Assembly: GCF_954871325.1 (NCBI RefSeq)
Contig: NC_088777.1
Location: 13,369,366-13,433,365 of the forward strand
DNA from: Gordionus sp. m RMFG-2023
Taxonomy: Eukaryota; Nematomorpha; Gordioida; Chordodea; Parachordodidae
DNA length: 64,000 nucleotides
Direction of reading: 5' to 3'
Under the pieces are notes generated by a model. It saw nothing but the letters and a program-made list of their open reading frames with translations. It had not been told where the DNA came from and made no database searches. Positions 12,701-22,110 of this stretch are shown one piece after another. How positions within the stretch are numbered: the stretch's first letter is position 1; each line of letters starts with the position of its first letter. The position numbers and the translations under genes are program-made.

Positions 12701-15076
12701 TCCTGAATTTGTTAATCATCATTCAATTTTTTTAAACTCAATTCATTTTTTCATCTGAAAACATACTTTTACTAAATAAGTAGACTGTAGCTTAGAATTT
12801 TACCATGATAGATAAGAGATTAGTGTTAAGATACAAAATTAGCCACATTTCATTGCAACTTCGATTTATTTGTTAAATTTGAAACATATTTCTGGGTAGA
12901 AGATAGGATTAGAAATGTGTCAGTGATAGTATTATAATAAAGTTGATTTTCAGGATGGCAGGTAACAAAAACTACCATATAATAATTAAATAGCTAATTT
13001 AAATGTATCTAAATCCTTTTTATTGTCAAATAACATTATAAAAATAATTAGATTACTTGTTTTATTTGTGTTATTTTTTAATAAACAATTGATTTCAGAA
13101 AAAAGGTTAATTAAAACATTTATGACAGGGGTGTCACTAGCCTTTACAATCTCAGGGGGCTCAAAAAATTTTCTTAAATTATCAAAATTACCTTTTTTTT
13201 TTAGCTAACATTTTAAAAATTATATATGGTATCTTATCAATAAACTTTTTACTTGCAAGGTAATAAATATTAAGGGAAAAATTATGATGTATGATATTTT
13301 TCAATATAAATCTGTACTTCTCTATTGAAATATTAGTATTTAATTTAAATCACAATTTAAAAAAATTCACAAATTTTGCCACTATTAATTTTAATCTTTC
13401 TTCTGGCAATAAGATAACCCATGTTTAACAAAAAAAATAGTTCTGTTGTTTTCCTCATAATTATCAACTAAATTGAGCTATTAATATTAGGTTCAATATT
13501 CAAACTAATATGGAATATATTAATAACTAATTATTTAACATAAGTAAAGAGTAAAAAAAACCCAACTTTTATCTTTAATCCCCATTATCTAGTGTTATAT
13601 AATCTCTAATTAGCTAAAAAAAAAATCACTTTTGACATAACTAAATAAAACGGTAGGTGGGAGATAAATCCCCAGAAATAAATTCCTCCAATTTTTATTC
13701 CAAAGAGGGAAGGGTTATTTAAATAAAATTATTGGGGGATTTTTTTTCCAAGGAATTATCTTCCATGATTTAACAAGAAGTTGAACATAAATAATGTGCT
13801 TATAAATTACCAAATTTGAAGGAGGTCAGTTGTGTCATGTTTGACTTGACATGAATGACCCTATCATAAATTAAATAGATTTATTTAATCTCAAATCCTA
13901 TAGATTTACTCATACTTTTTATCTTGCTATACTTTCAATTTGAATATTATATACATATTTTATGTTTATAAATTTATATAATCTTATTTGCCTTTTATCT
14001 TTTTTATCATGTAATAAATATCAAAATGGTTGAATTCTAAATCACTAAAAATTGGGAATCTTTATATTTCTTGGATAGGCCTAGTCCAGATTTTAAAATA
14101 TATTATATTTATTTTTAGCTGGTGATTTAAATTATTTGGTTTTAAAATATATGACCTGGGTTGGGTATTATTTTAAAAAAAATTTCCTGCCTAATGTGGG
14201 CAAATTTAAAGAAATGCCTGTGTAACCGGGCAAGGCTGGGCCTGCAGGTTTCTGGTATCTGTAGGCTGTAAAAAGCTTTAATTAAGTATTTTATTCAAAT
14301 TTAATTTTATGTTACTGGCAGGTTGCTATCAATATTTTTATTGCTAACATTATTAAATTTGAAAATTGCCAAAAATATTTTGTAATTTTATTTTTAATAA
14401 ATTACAATTTACCTATTAAATATGCCTTTAAGTTTTTGCTTAAGTACCATATTTGAATCATCTGCTACATCATTCAGATTATCATCTAAAGCTACTTCCA
14501 TGTCTGATTCAAGATGTTCATTAATAATATTTCCATCTTGATCAACTAATCTTCCATAGATGTCTTCTTTTAGAGTTTTGTTTTTTAAAACTTTATTAGT
14601 TTTAGTATCATGATGCTTAAGCATTTTCTTTCTTTTGCTTGCTAAATATTTTTCATCATCATTCCCACTCTGAGATAATATATCAGGTGTATTAGATCTT
14701 TTGTTATCATAATTTTTTTTACCATTTTGTTGATTACATATATCTTTTCTATTATTTTTTACTATTCATTTAATTAAATATACCCTGGCCAGTTTTTGAA
14801 TAACTTTGGTCACATATTTCCAATAAATCTAAAATTAATTTTTTAAACTTAATAAACTAGTATATAATATTACAATCTAATCCATCATCCTTAAAAGACT
14901 TAGGAATACTTGAGGCCATCTTTTTACCTACCTTTTTGTTAATATGTAATTTTTTACCTAAGGTTTTTATAATTTTATCTTCAAAAATAGTATCTGCTAT
15001 CATCTAAATAAATATTAAAAATTTAAACTATTAATAATATAAAAACTTTCTGCTTTTTAGATGAAGAATTTTTCAT
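9518..15076 (-). CDS. nom1: NOM1/SGD1-like nucleolar MIF4G-domain protein, N-terminal half (5 exons, incomplete)
   Basis: NOM1/SGD1 proteins are nucleolar scaffolds that bind DEAD-box helicase eIF4A3 (Fal1 in yeast) in 18S rRNA processing. Five exons on the minus strand join in phase: 15076-15047, 15003-14874, 14828-14784, 14743-14413 and 9717-9518. Visible family signatures, in order, are a KSFKDDGLDYLLEICD segment, a lysine-rich acidic linker (SKRKK), an EDIYGRLVDQDGNI segment, KQKLKGIFNRLSQSNM and the start of the MIF4G domain, EQLSQLYASNSRYNMNT to RRVGMEIG. Every junction is GT-AG with matching phase, which strongly supports the model. The rest of MIF4G and the MA3 domain are not seen and should lie beyond coordinate 1 or in diverged exons. 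The 4.7 kb intron contains a hAT transposon. The first exon is the least certain. Confidence 0.8.
9979..12564 (+). mobile_element. hAT transposon (BED-finger type), decayed, in the NOM1-like intron
   Basis: The ends are imperfect inverted repeats: taggggtgggaccaata at 9979 and tattggttcccagcccta ending at 12564. Subterminal regions hold repeated accaataccaata motifs on both sides. The flanking 8-mers (agattaac and attaataa) no longer match, in keeping with age. It encodes one transposase with several frame changes and lies wholly inside the 4.7 kb intron, antisense to the host gene. Confidence 0.85.
10260..12086 (+). pseudogene. hAT transposase, BED zinc finger type (broken)
   Basis: Order of parts: an acidic N-terminus, a BED-finger region near 10350-10520 (IWEFYTTCDNKK, later GTSGLWTHLKSIHP), a linker, the RNase H-like core (10731-11147, containing LTMDIWSSPN and FCITLDNASNN), a DIPTRWNSTYQMLERA motif (11260-11310) and the C-terminal dimerisation domain (WWKLNKNRYPVLSKIARDYL, then IPATSSSSERAFSEG, 11878-12000). 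Frame changes lie near 10430-10460 in the finger, near 11140 in an A-run and near 11830. Length and layout match zinc-finger BED hAT transposases such as RICESLEEPER-like proteins. Confidence 0.85.
12565..14412. other. Remainder of the NOM1-like intron, with a transposon end fragment
   Basis: No exon is seen. Positions about 13125-13215 (a ggggtgtcactag end, then a ggggctcaaaaaatt block and a tttagctaaca block) are the reverse complement of the right-hand part of the element at 62610-62945, so one end of that family sits here. A short palindrome around 13830-13865 (gtcatgtttgacttgacatga) is also present. Confidence 0.45.
14413..14743 (-). CDS. nom1: NOM1-like exon 4 (lysine-rich and acidic linker)
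   Basis: 331 nt, beginning two bases into a codon and ending with the first two bases of AGG before donor gtaaat. It encodes a polar stretch followed by DDEKYLASKRKKMLKHH, EDIYGRLVDQDGNI and KQKLKGIFNR. The last two are typical of NOM1/SGD1 upstream of MIF4G. An isolated 71-codon frame here (14409-14624) is the tail of this exon read into the intron. Confidence 0.8.
14744..14783 (-). other. Mini-intron of 40 bp in the NOM1-like gene
   Basis: Donor gtatat, acceptor aaaag; 40 bp. Removing it joins CAG-G to AT-ATA in frame (TGQ then DIC). Two other introns of 43 and 45 bp lie just upstream. The length is close to the lower limit for animal introns. Confidence 0.65.
14784..14828 (-). CDS. nom1: NOM1-like exon 3 (45 nt micro-exon)
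   Basis: Encodes YLLEICDQSYSKTGQ with split codons at both ends. With exon 2 it rebuilds DDGLDYLLEICD, the conserved DGLDYIL segment of NOM1. Acceptor ttttag, donor gtatat. Confidence 0.7.
14829..14873 (-). other. Mini-intron of 45 bp in the NOM1-like gene
   Basis: Donor gtaata, acceptor ttttag. Without removal the frame meets a stop soon after GLDCNIIY; with removal the conserved DGLDY motif is restored in frame. Confidence 0.7.
14874..15003 (-). CDS. nom1: NOM1-like exon 2
   Basis: Reads MIADTIFEDKIIKTLGKKL, then KKMASSIPKSFKDDGLD, matching the conserved block of NOM1 that precedes the MIF4G linker (a short helix, a basic stretch, then PxSFxxDGLDY). It could begin at this ATG, but a good acceptor (tttatttag) sits immediately before it, so an upstream exon is likely. 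Confidence 0.75.
15047..15076 (-). CDS. nom1: Possible NOM1-like first exon
   Basis: ATG followed by KNSSSKKQK, basic as expected for a nucleolar protein N-terminus. A weak donor (gttttt) would give a 43 bp intron to the exon at 15003, in frame. The short length and weak donor make this tentative; the start could instead be the ATG at 15003. Confidence 0.35.
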
Positions 15077-18000
15077 AGTATTGGTAAAATGTTTAGAGCT
15101 CTGAATTCCGTACTTGCAATAGAATTTTTTATTAAAATATATTATAATATAATCAAATCACTATGATAATTTACTTTTGTATTGTTTTTATAATGTATTT
15201 GCTTCTTTTTTTCTTTATTAGGCAGCATTTTTCTTATTTTATCTTGTATTATCTTGCACGTTGGTCACAGACCTGCCCAAAATGAGCGAAAGTGAATTAT
15301 ATGAAGGTCTTCCTTCATATAATTAAGCCGATTTTTTTCTCAGGATACCGACAAACCTATTACCCAGAAAATAATTTATGAGTAGAACTAAACCCTCTAC
15401 CAATATAGTAGCATATTTAAAATTAGCAGGAAGTAGAAATATAAATAAGTTATAATGAGAAGTAGAATAAAATAGAAAGTCATTTTAAAAGGAGATCTTT
15501 CAAATACAATGGACTAAGAATATTATTTTAAGTTAAATATTTTGATAAGTTTAAATAGTGAGAATACAATTGCGAATCAGCTCATGATCTCTCAAATTTG
15601 ATGATTAGATATAAGAACTAAATAATAAGATATTTTATTAAATAAGAATGATATAATTAGATATTTAATTACATAAAAATAAAATCTTAACATAATTTCA
15701 TTCAGATTCTTTGTTTATTGTATGGTTATTATCCGATATTTATAATAAAAGTGAGGATTTTAATTGTGTGTGAGGGGGGGGGGTACTATTAGGTGAGAGT
15801 TCCTCTCAAGAATTTTATTGTAGTTTTTTAGGTCTATTTATCTTAATTTAGGCTTTTAGTTATCAGATTTTTATAAAATTAATTTTGGTGTTGACATTTT
15901 TTAAAAAAATGCTAGGCGTTATTTTATAAATTAATTAACTTTTTATAATTTCTCCTTTAGATATTTATTTATATACAATTCTGGAAGAGAGAGGGGGAGG
16001 GTGTAGGGGAAATTTTTTATTAATATTAAATGTTACTTACAAGAATAGGCAAATTTTTGATGGAGAATCTCTACCTTGACTAGGCCTATCTATTCTGTTG
16101 AATAAGATTGCGATTAGATATTTTTTGTATAAGAACAAAGAATGGATTATAAAAAATGTAAGTTCTTGGAATTTTTGTAAAAAATTCCTTAAAATTATAA
16201 AAAATTGATAAAAAATTATTTTAACCACCCTCCAGTGCAGCTGCAAATTTATGCATTGAATACACCATTTGATAGCTTATTTTCACTTTTATTAGCATTA
16301 GTCCGCTAGCAAATATTCAGCCATATCAATTCATTTGACACTACATAGAAATTTAATGAATAGTTTTGCAATTTTGATTCTATAAAATTTTAAATTTTGA
16401 CTAGCAAGCTCTAATAATCTAAGTTCAATTAATAATTAATTTTAATGTAAAATCTTTAATGATTAATGCATTTAAGGCTCACATCGAGCTTTTTAACACT
16501 TTTTGAGTATAAATTTAATTCAACCTATTAATGTACATTTTAATTATTTAAAATTATATTTATATCATATCTTAACAAGTACATAAATACGAATGAATTT
16601 GTTATATATCGACATAATATTAATTAAAATGCTTAGATAGTAATAATTTATTAAGTTTATTTAAATGTGCAAACTCAAGTAACATGCATTTTCTACATTT
16701 TAAACTTTAATTTTAAATTGTTTTATTTACTCTACGTTAACCTTTATTATTCAATTTATAAATAATTCTTAACCTTGTATTATATATATATGAATGTTTA
16801 TGTAATAAAGGAAGTATTTGAAGTTAATGTTATTCTAAAGAAAATATCTTTTAAAATATAATTAAGATTTTTACAATTATCTAATCCGTTGTTAAACCTT
16901 TAAAAAAAAATACATTTTTTTGCATTGGCTATTTTTACTTAATAAAATCTAGTTGGATTAAATTTTTTTATGGAAGTGACCTTTAATTGTAAACTGAATG
17001 ATTGCAAACCTCTTCCAAAGCAATTTTTCTAAAATATTTATAAGTTATAACACCAATTCAAGATAGGCATTTCTATGCTAAGTGATTAGGACATATGTGA
17101 TATTGCGCAGAGCATAATTTGGGACTAAAATTTGTATGTTAATTATGGATAAAATATTTCTATATTTAGTAGAAGTTATTTTTAATTTAGAGTTAGACAT
17201 CCACCCATAATTTTATTTAACTTAAAGACCCGAACTGTAGTATATTACTCTAAATCAGTTAGGCTGCATTATAAATTTCCCAGTTTTATCACAATAAAAA
17301 TACTAATTTATTTTATATTCAAAAATTATATCATGATATAGTATGATATATTAAAAAGAATGGTATTGAAATCAAAATGAACTAATCTTGGAAAAGTCGA
17401 AATAATAAAATTTTCAGATCTACTTTATCAGATAGAAACATAAGCTGGCAAGCTATAATCGAAAAGATTTTATTAAATAAAAATATTTACATTGTGAATA
17501 AAATGTATCAGTTTATATAACGAAAATAATAAGTTAAATTTGAATGTTGTCGAAATATAAATCGCGATATATTTTATAAAGGGACATTCGATTATTATAA
17601 TTTATTTTATTTTATTTTAATTAAATTATTATAATTTTGTTATTATAATATAATTTATTTAAATTATTATTATAATCTATTTAAATTAATATTAAAATAT
17701 TGTTTTTTAACATCTATAACATTCCTCTCTCTGATAAATCCATTTTATTTGTCTTTCGCGAATTAATGTCATCAACGTTGTTATCGGAAGTTGGTCGTCG
17801 GGTTAATTTGATGTTTTATCTATCATGCTTGTACATTAATAAATAGCGTCAATATCTTTTAGTATTATCTTCATCGTGGACTTGGTTATCCATATCGATA
17901 CTATAAAATATATGAGAAGAAGGGAAGAAAAGAAAAGAGAAGAGGAGAAAAGAAAAAATGGAAAAGAAAAGTCATAACTTCTTGTATGCTTCCTTTTTCA

Positions 18001-18292
18001 TATTTTTTTCCTGATCGGCCTTGAAAATCGATATTTTTCCACGGCATCATGGGCAATATGCTCATTAAGTCTTATGGCCAATTCACTTTGTAGTAGAGTA
18101 ACTAACAACTACCAATATTTACATGCTTTTATAATATTTTTTAATAAATATAATTAAAAAAGGAACATATAATTAAATTCAAAATTATTGTTGAATATTT
18201 AGGTTTGATACATAATATTGAAATTCAAAGCGGTAATTTTATATACTTATTTGAAACACTTCCTTATCTCTCTTAGCATTTTCTTTCACCTC
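15077..18292. other. Intergenic A+T-rich stretch
   Basis: No gene recognised. It holds a G-run at about 15774-15782, a purine-rich aaaagaaaagagaagagg stretch near 17915-17975 and long A+T stretches. The region just upstream of 15077 should include the NOM1-like promoter, but no clear element is visible. Confidence 0.4.
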
Positions 18293-18300
18293 ACCATAAT

Positions 18301-18829
18301 CAGCGTCTACATGACAGGATTTTCACTGGATGCAAACCCCCTTAAAAACCTTTGCCTACCCCCCTAAAAATTTCGCAGCCTTCGGCGGCAGTGTCTTTTT
18401 ATTATTATTTTAATCTTTATAATTATATTGATACTCTTTTCAGAGAATTTATAAGGATAACTTAAATTAATCTATCTCTACCTCCAACTATCGATATTTT
18501 GTGAATATAAATAATTTATTTTTTAGATAATAAATTCAATTAAAACCTCCATTATTTACAAAGAATTAATTATTATGGCATTATGAGCTTGCTGATTTGG
18601 AAAACAATGTGTATGCTTGTTTGCAATATATAGATTTGGTCAATAATTGTATTATAATAATTCTATAATAAAAGTATTAATTTTTACAGCAATAAATTGT
18701 GTCCTATTTCATCTCAAAATTTAATAGATAACCCCCCAAAAAATTTATCCTACCCCCATTAAAGCAGCCTACCCCCTCAAAAAAATAGGATGCAAACTGT
18801 TCCTACCCCTACCGCTCATGTAGACGCTG
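18301..18829. mobile_element. hAT-like MITE, 529 bp, with 8 bp target duplication
   Basis: Terminal inverted repeats cagcgtctacatga (18301) and tcatgtagacgctg (ending 18829), with accataat on both sides (18293-18300 and 18830-18837). Subterminal parts carry repeated tacccccc / aaacccccttaaaa motifs. No coding frame. The intact duplication suggests a fairly young copy. Confidence 0.85.
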
Positions 18830-18837
18830 ACCATAAT

Positions 18838-19224
18838 ACATATTGCAAACGTTTTTATCTTGTTCGATCCTATTGATTAAAAAAAAATATACAATACATA
18901 TTTCTACAGCTATTTCATAACTAAAATTTAGTGAATTTTAATTTTTTACGAAATTTAGTTATCTTATTATAATTATTGTTGTTTTTTCAACTAAACTGCA
19001 CAATCTTATATTAATATAGCAATATCTTATACATGTATAATTTATTCTAGTTCATATAAAAAATATTTATTTTAATTCTAGTTTTATTAAAAAAATTAAA
19101 ATAATCAAACATTGTTAAATGAAATAATTTATTAATATATAATTTAAATAAAGAATAGTAATTATTTTGAATTAGTGTTTTTTTCCCTATAGCCTTTTTA
19201 AATATTTGGGTCAGGAGCCGCAAT
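18838..19224. other. A+T-rich non-coding stretch
   Basis: Nothing recognised other than A/T-biased sequence. Confidence 0.4.
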
Positions 19225-19234
19225 GAGCCACAGG

Positions 19235-19499
19235 GATAGGTTCTAAATCGCTAAAACAAAAATCGCTAAAAATTGGGAACATGGCTTATATCTCCTAGAA
19301 AATTTATAAAGTAAATTTGAAATTAATATTAATAGATACTAGGGGACTAAACACTTGTATTTAAATTGAAAATTTAAAAAAAATCGCTAAAATGGAAGAA
19401 ATATCATCCAAAATCCCAGTTTTGGGAATCAAATTGGGAATTTGGATGATATTTCTTCCATTTTAGCGATTTTTGTTTTAGCGATTTAGAACGGGAACC
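19235..19499. mobile_element. MITE with inverted ends and long central hairpin, flanked by a 10 bp direct repeat
   Basis: The arms read ttctaaatcgctaaaacaaa on the left and the reverse complement on the right. The 10-mer gagccacagg stands on both sides (19225-19234 and 19500-19509), as for Mutator-like elements, which make 9-11 bp duplications. At about 19385-19472 a near-perfect second palindrome (arms of about 35 bp around ttgggaatcaaattggg) forms a hairpin. Non-coding. Confidence 0.7.
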
Positions 19500-19509
19500 G
19501 AGCCACAGG

Positions 19510-19975
19510 CCAGGTCTAAATCTAAAAAATGGCTATCGGGCCGTGGACGGGCCGAAGCCATAATGTTGATTGTACAGGTGTCTAATAGGCGGCGGGGAGG
19601 GGGTAAATCTAGGCGAGTTGCATCCAAAGAAATTTCTTTCATGATTACGTGACCTATGCCATCATTGTGGGTTTTCCGATTTTAACCTTTTAAAAATATA
19701 AATATTAGATGTAAATACTTTATATATATAAAAAATAATTTTTTTTGGGGGGGGGGGGGTGGGGCATGATAATTTTTTTGATGCCAGTTATTATGATGAA
19801 GGCCTCCTCTCTGTAAATATCTTGCGTATTTGTAACTATTGAATAAGTTGTTTGTATTTTTTTTTGAGGCATCGTTTGTGTTAGTGAAGTTACATTTTTT
19901 AACAAAGGGTTTAGAATGAAATAAATATCTATAAAGTTTGAAAATAAAGGGTGTGATTCATTTACTAAAGTAAAT
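19510..19975. other. Non-coding stretch, possible transposon flank
   Basis: Contains ggccgtggacgggccg-like G+C-rich motifs near 19540 and a long G-run near 19746-19759. It may be the terminal part of the hAT copy that follows, but no clear end is seen. Confidence 0.35.
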
Positions 19976-20602
19976 ACTGGCAGAGTCTTGTTCTGATTCA
20001 TACTCAATATTATCATTTTCTTTAATATTTTTTAATCAATTTTCCTGTTGTCGAGATCTTCAATCGATTTCTGTTTTAATATTAACCCAAATCGACCAAT
20101 TTCTTTCCGAAGAAGTGGAATTAGGAATTTTTATTAAAATGTCACTTCTCTTAACGAGCATGGTGAGCAAACCCCATTCCACTAAACTAAAGGCCAGAAT
20201 CTGATATATTCTTATGAATTTACTGCCTTCTACATAATTTGATATTAAACATACCATTTTTACTTCTGAAATTTATGATATCACTTTGAAATAATTTGAC
20301 CATTACCTTGTAAAATGCCTAATAATTGTATTTCACATACTTCATTAAATTCACTTCTAGTAAAATGTTCCCCTTAGAGGTCTGCATTGGACGGGGTTTC
20401 GGCCCGCCCGCCCATCTTAGTGGGCGGGTTAAAAATTTTTTGAAACTATGGGCGGGTGGGTGGGTGGGTTAAGAAATTTAAACAATGGGCGGACGGGTTA
20501 AGGAAATTTCAAATTTTTGTTCAAAAACAAACTAAATAAAAATCATAATTAATTAAATGATCAATAATAATGTTTCTTTTTTTATAGTACCAATCGTTTT
20601 TT

Positions 20603-20668
20603 TATCCCGTATGCAATATATGTAAAACTCTTTTTTGAAGTGAGTACGGAATGATTAATCTGCCATTA
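20603..20668 (+). repeat. Inverted repeat, left arm (partner 21293-21356)
   Basis: Starts cccgtatgcaatatatgtaa and contains gtgagtacggaatgattaat; the reverse complement with a few differences lies at 21293-21356. The pair brackets the gypsy-like fossil fragment. Confidence 0.75.
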
Positions 20669-20679
20669 CAAAATAAAAT

Positions 20680-21290
20680 ACCGTCATCATTTTCTATTTC
20701 ATCTATTCTTATTCAAACTTGTAATTCTGGTGCTTGATTTTGTATATTTGTACCATTTATTAATATTTTTACTCTTCTTAAAATTGGATCTTTTGCGGGT
20801 TCCTCTCTAAGTTCTTTTCTTGATAGAGTTAATGTGTCATCTCATAAGTAAGATTTCTTATATATTTCACTGTTTATTTTCACTTGTTTTTCTATCATCA
20901 TTTTTCTCTATTGGGTTTTGCGATAAAGCATCTGCAATTATATTATTAGCGCCATTCTTGTACATTATATCATAATCATATGCAGATAATTTATATGTAA
21001 TAATCTTTGGTTTGTTAATCAGCTTAAATCTCTGTTATTGCCATATATCTTTATTAAAGGTTTGTGGTCTGTATTTTAAATTTTCGTCCATACAAATAGT
21101 TATGAAATTTTTCTAAGCCATTTATTATTGCTCTTTGTCTATTGTAGAATAATTCTTTTCAGTGTCTTGTAAAGTTTTTGAGGTGTAAGCTATTGGAAAT
21201 TTGTTAGGTTTATAAAACTGTATAGTATTTTGTTCTGTTACTATTCCGAATAGTATGAAAACGATTACAAAAATAGCACTGTATTTTATT
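20680..21290 (-). mobile_element. Ty3/gypsy LTR-element fossil (pol fragment)
   Basis: On the minus strand a stretch resembles the end of the reverse transcriptase and the RNase H region of gypsy-type pol, including a YSTIDKEQ segment typical of the RNase H active region and, further on, an ADALS-like segment. No LTRs are attached. It is short, broken in several places and old. Confidence 0.65.
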
Positions 21291-21292
21291 TT

Positions 21293-21356
21293 CGAATGGC
21301 AGATTAATCTTTCCGTACTCACTTCCAAAAAGTGTTTTACATATATTGCATACGGG
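21293..21356 (-). repeat. Inverted repeat, right arm (partner 20603-20668)
   Basis: Reverse complement of 20603-20668 with a few mismatches; ends in ttgcatacggg. It flanks the fossil gypsy fragment on the other side. Confidence 0.75.
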
Positions 21357-21442
21357 ACATCTGGATCTCACTTGAGGAAGAGGATATACTTCAAACGGAT
21401 GTACTACTTTAACGACAAGAAAGAGATTTGCCAAAGCTATCA

Positions 21443-21595
21443 AGATTAGCAAGAAAAATATTGGCAATTCCTGCAATTAGTGCTTCTTCTGAACGAGGAT
21501 TTAGCCTTGCTGGAAGGTTTTTAGAACAAAGAAGAACGCGTTTGAATTCAGAAAATGTCGATTCATTTTTATTTTCACATTATAATCACATATAA
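21443..21595 (+). pseudogene. hAT transposase C-terminal dimerisation domain (fragment)
   Basis: Reads RLARKILAIPAISASSERGF, then SLAGRFLEQRRTRLNSENVD, ending in a TAA. This is the LAIPASSASSERxFSxAG motif of hAT transposases. The rest of the transposase is missing from this copy, replaced by the bracketed gypsy fossil. Confidence 0.8.
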
Positions 21596-22110
21596 TATCA
21601 ATTTGATATTTATATTTTTTTCATAAATATTCTATTTGATCAAATAAATTGTCCATAATTTAAATTGAATATCTTTTTTATGCTTAAATTAATTTCCTAA
21701 ATTATAAACTTTTTGTAGAGGTGTAATGCTAAAATATTTTTATTAGATGCTTAAAAAAGTAAGAATGAAATTTTATAAGCGAGCTTGGATTAAAAATTTT
21801 TATAAATAATAGGCGGTAAAAATTTTTAGATTTATGGGCAGGCGAGCGGTTAAGGAATTTTAGACAAATGAGCGGGCTGGGCAAGCGGGTTAAAATTTTT
21901 TTAAACATTGGGTGGGCGGGCTTTTCTAGTTCCCCTTGATATTGTGGACCCAATAAATAAGCAGCATTGTGATTACATGTATTTATATTATTTTTTTCAA
22001 ACATATTTTAATGTTTTTTCTCAGATAGTTGACCGTATTTGACCAAGCAAAATACTCCCCCGGTCAATTGACTTAATTTTACCAGTCAATTGACCGACTT
22101 GCCAACCTTG

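Larger units (their letters stand above)
20376..21929. mobile_element. hAT-family element nested in the outer hAT copy
   Basis: Bounded by ttcccctt on both sides (20368-20375 and 21930-21937); the uninterrupted relative at 35.5 kb shows the empty site. Subterminal regions at both ends carry repeated gggcgggtt-like motifs that stand out against the A+T-rich background. Inside are the C-terminus of a hAT transposase (21443-21595, plus) and a broken gypsy fragment in the opposite sense, bracketed by a 62 bp inverted repeat. The inverted ends themselves are poorly conserved. Confidence 0.75.
19976..22110 (-). mobile_element. Decayed hAT transposon (outer copy), interrupted by a second element
   Basis: On the minus strand, 20060-20257 encodes LLTMLVKRSDILIKI then NSTSSERNWSIW, the C-terminal dimerisation motif of hAT transposases with SSERNWS. 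Upstream in gene direction, 21950-22004 reads NTCNHNAAYLLGPQYQGE, part of the core. A second copy of the same family, without the interruption, lies at 34975-35770 and aligns over both parts. Many changes are present. Confidence 0.75.
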
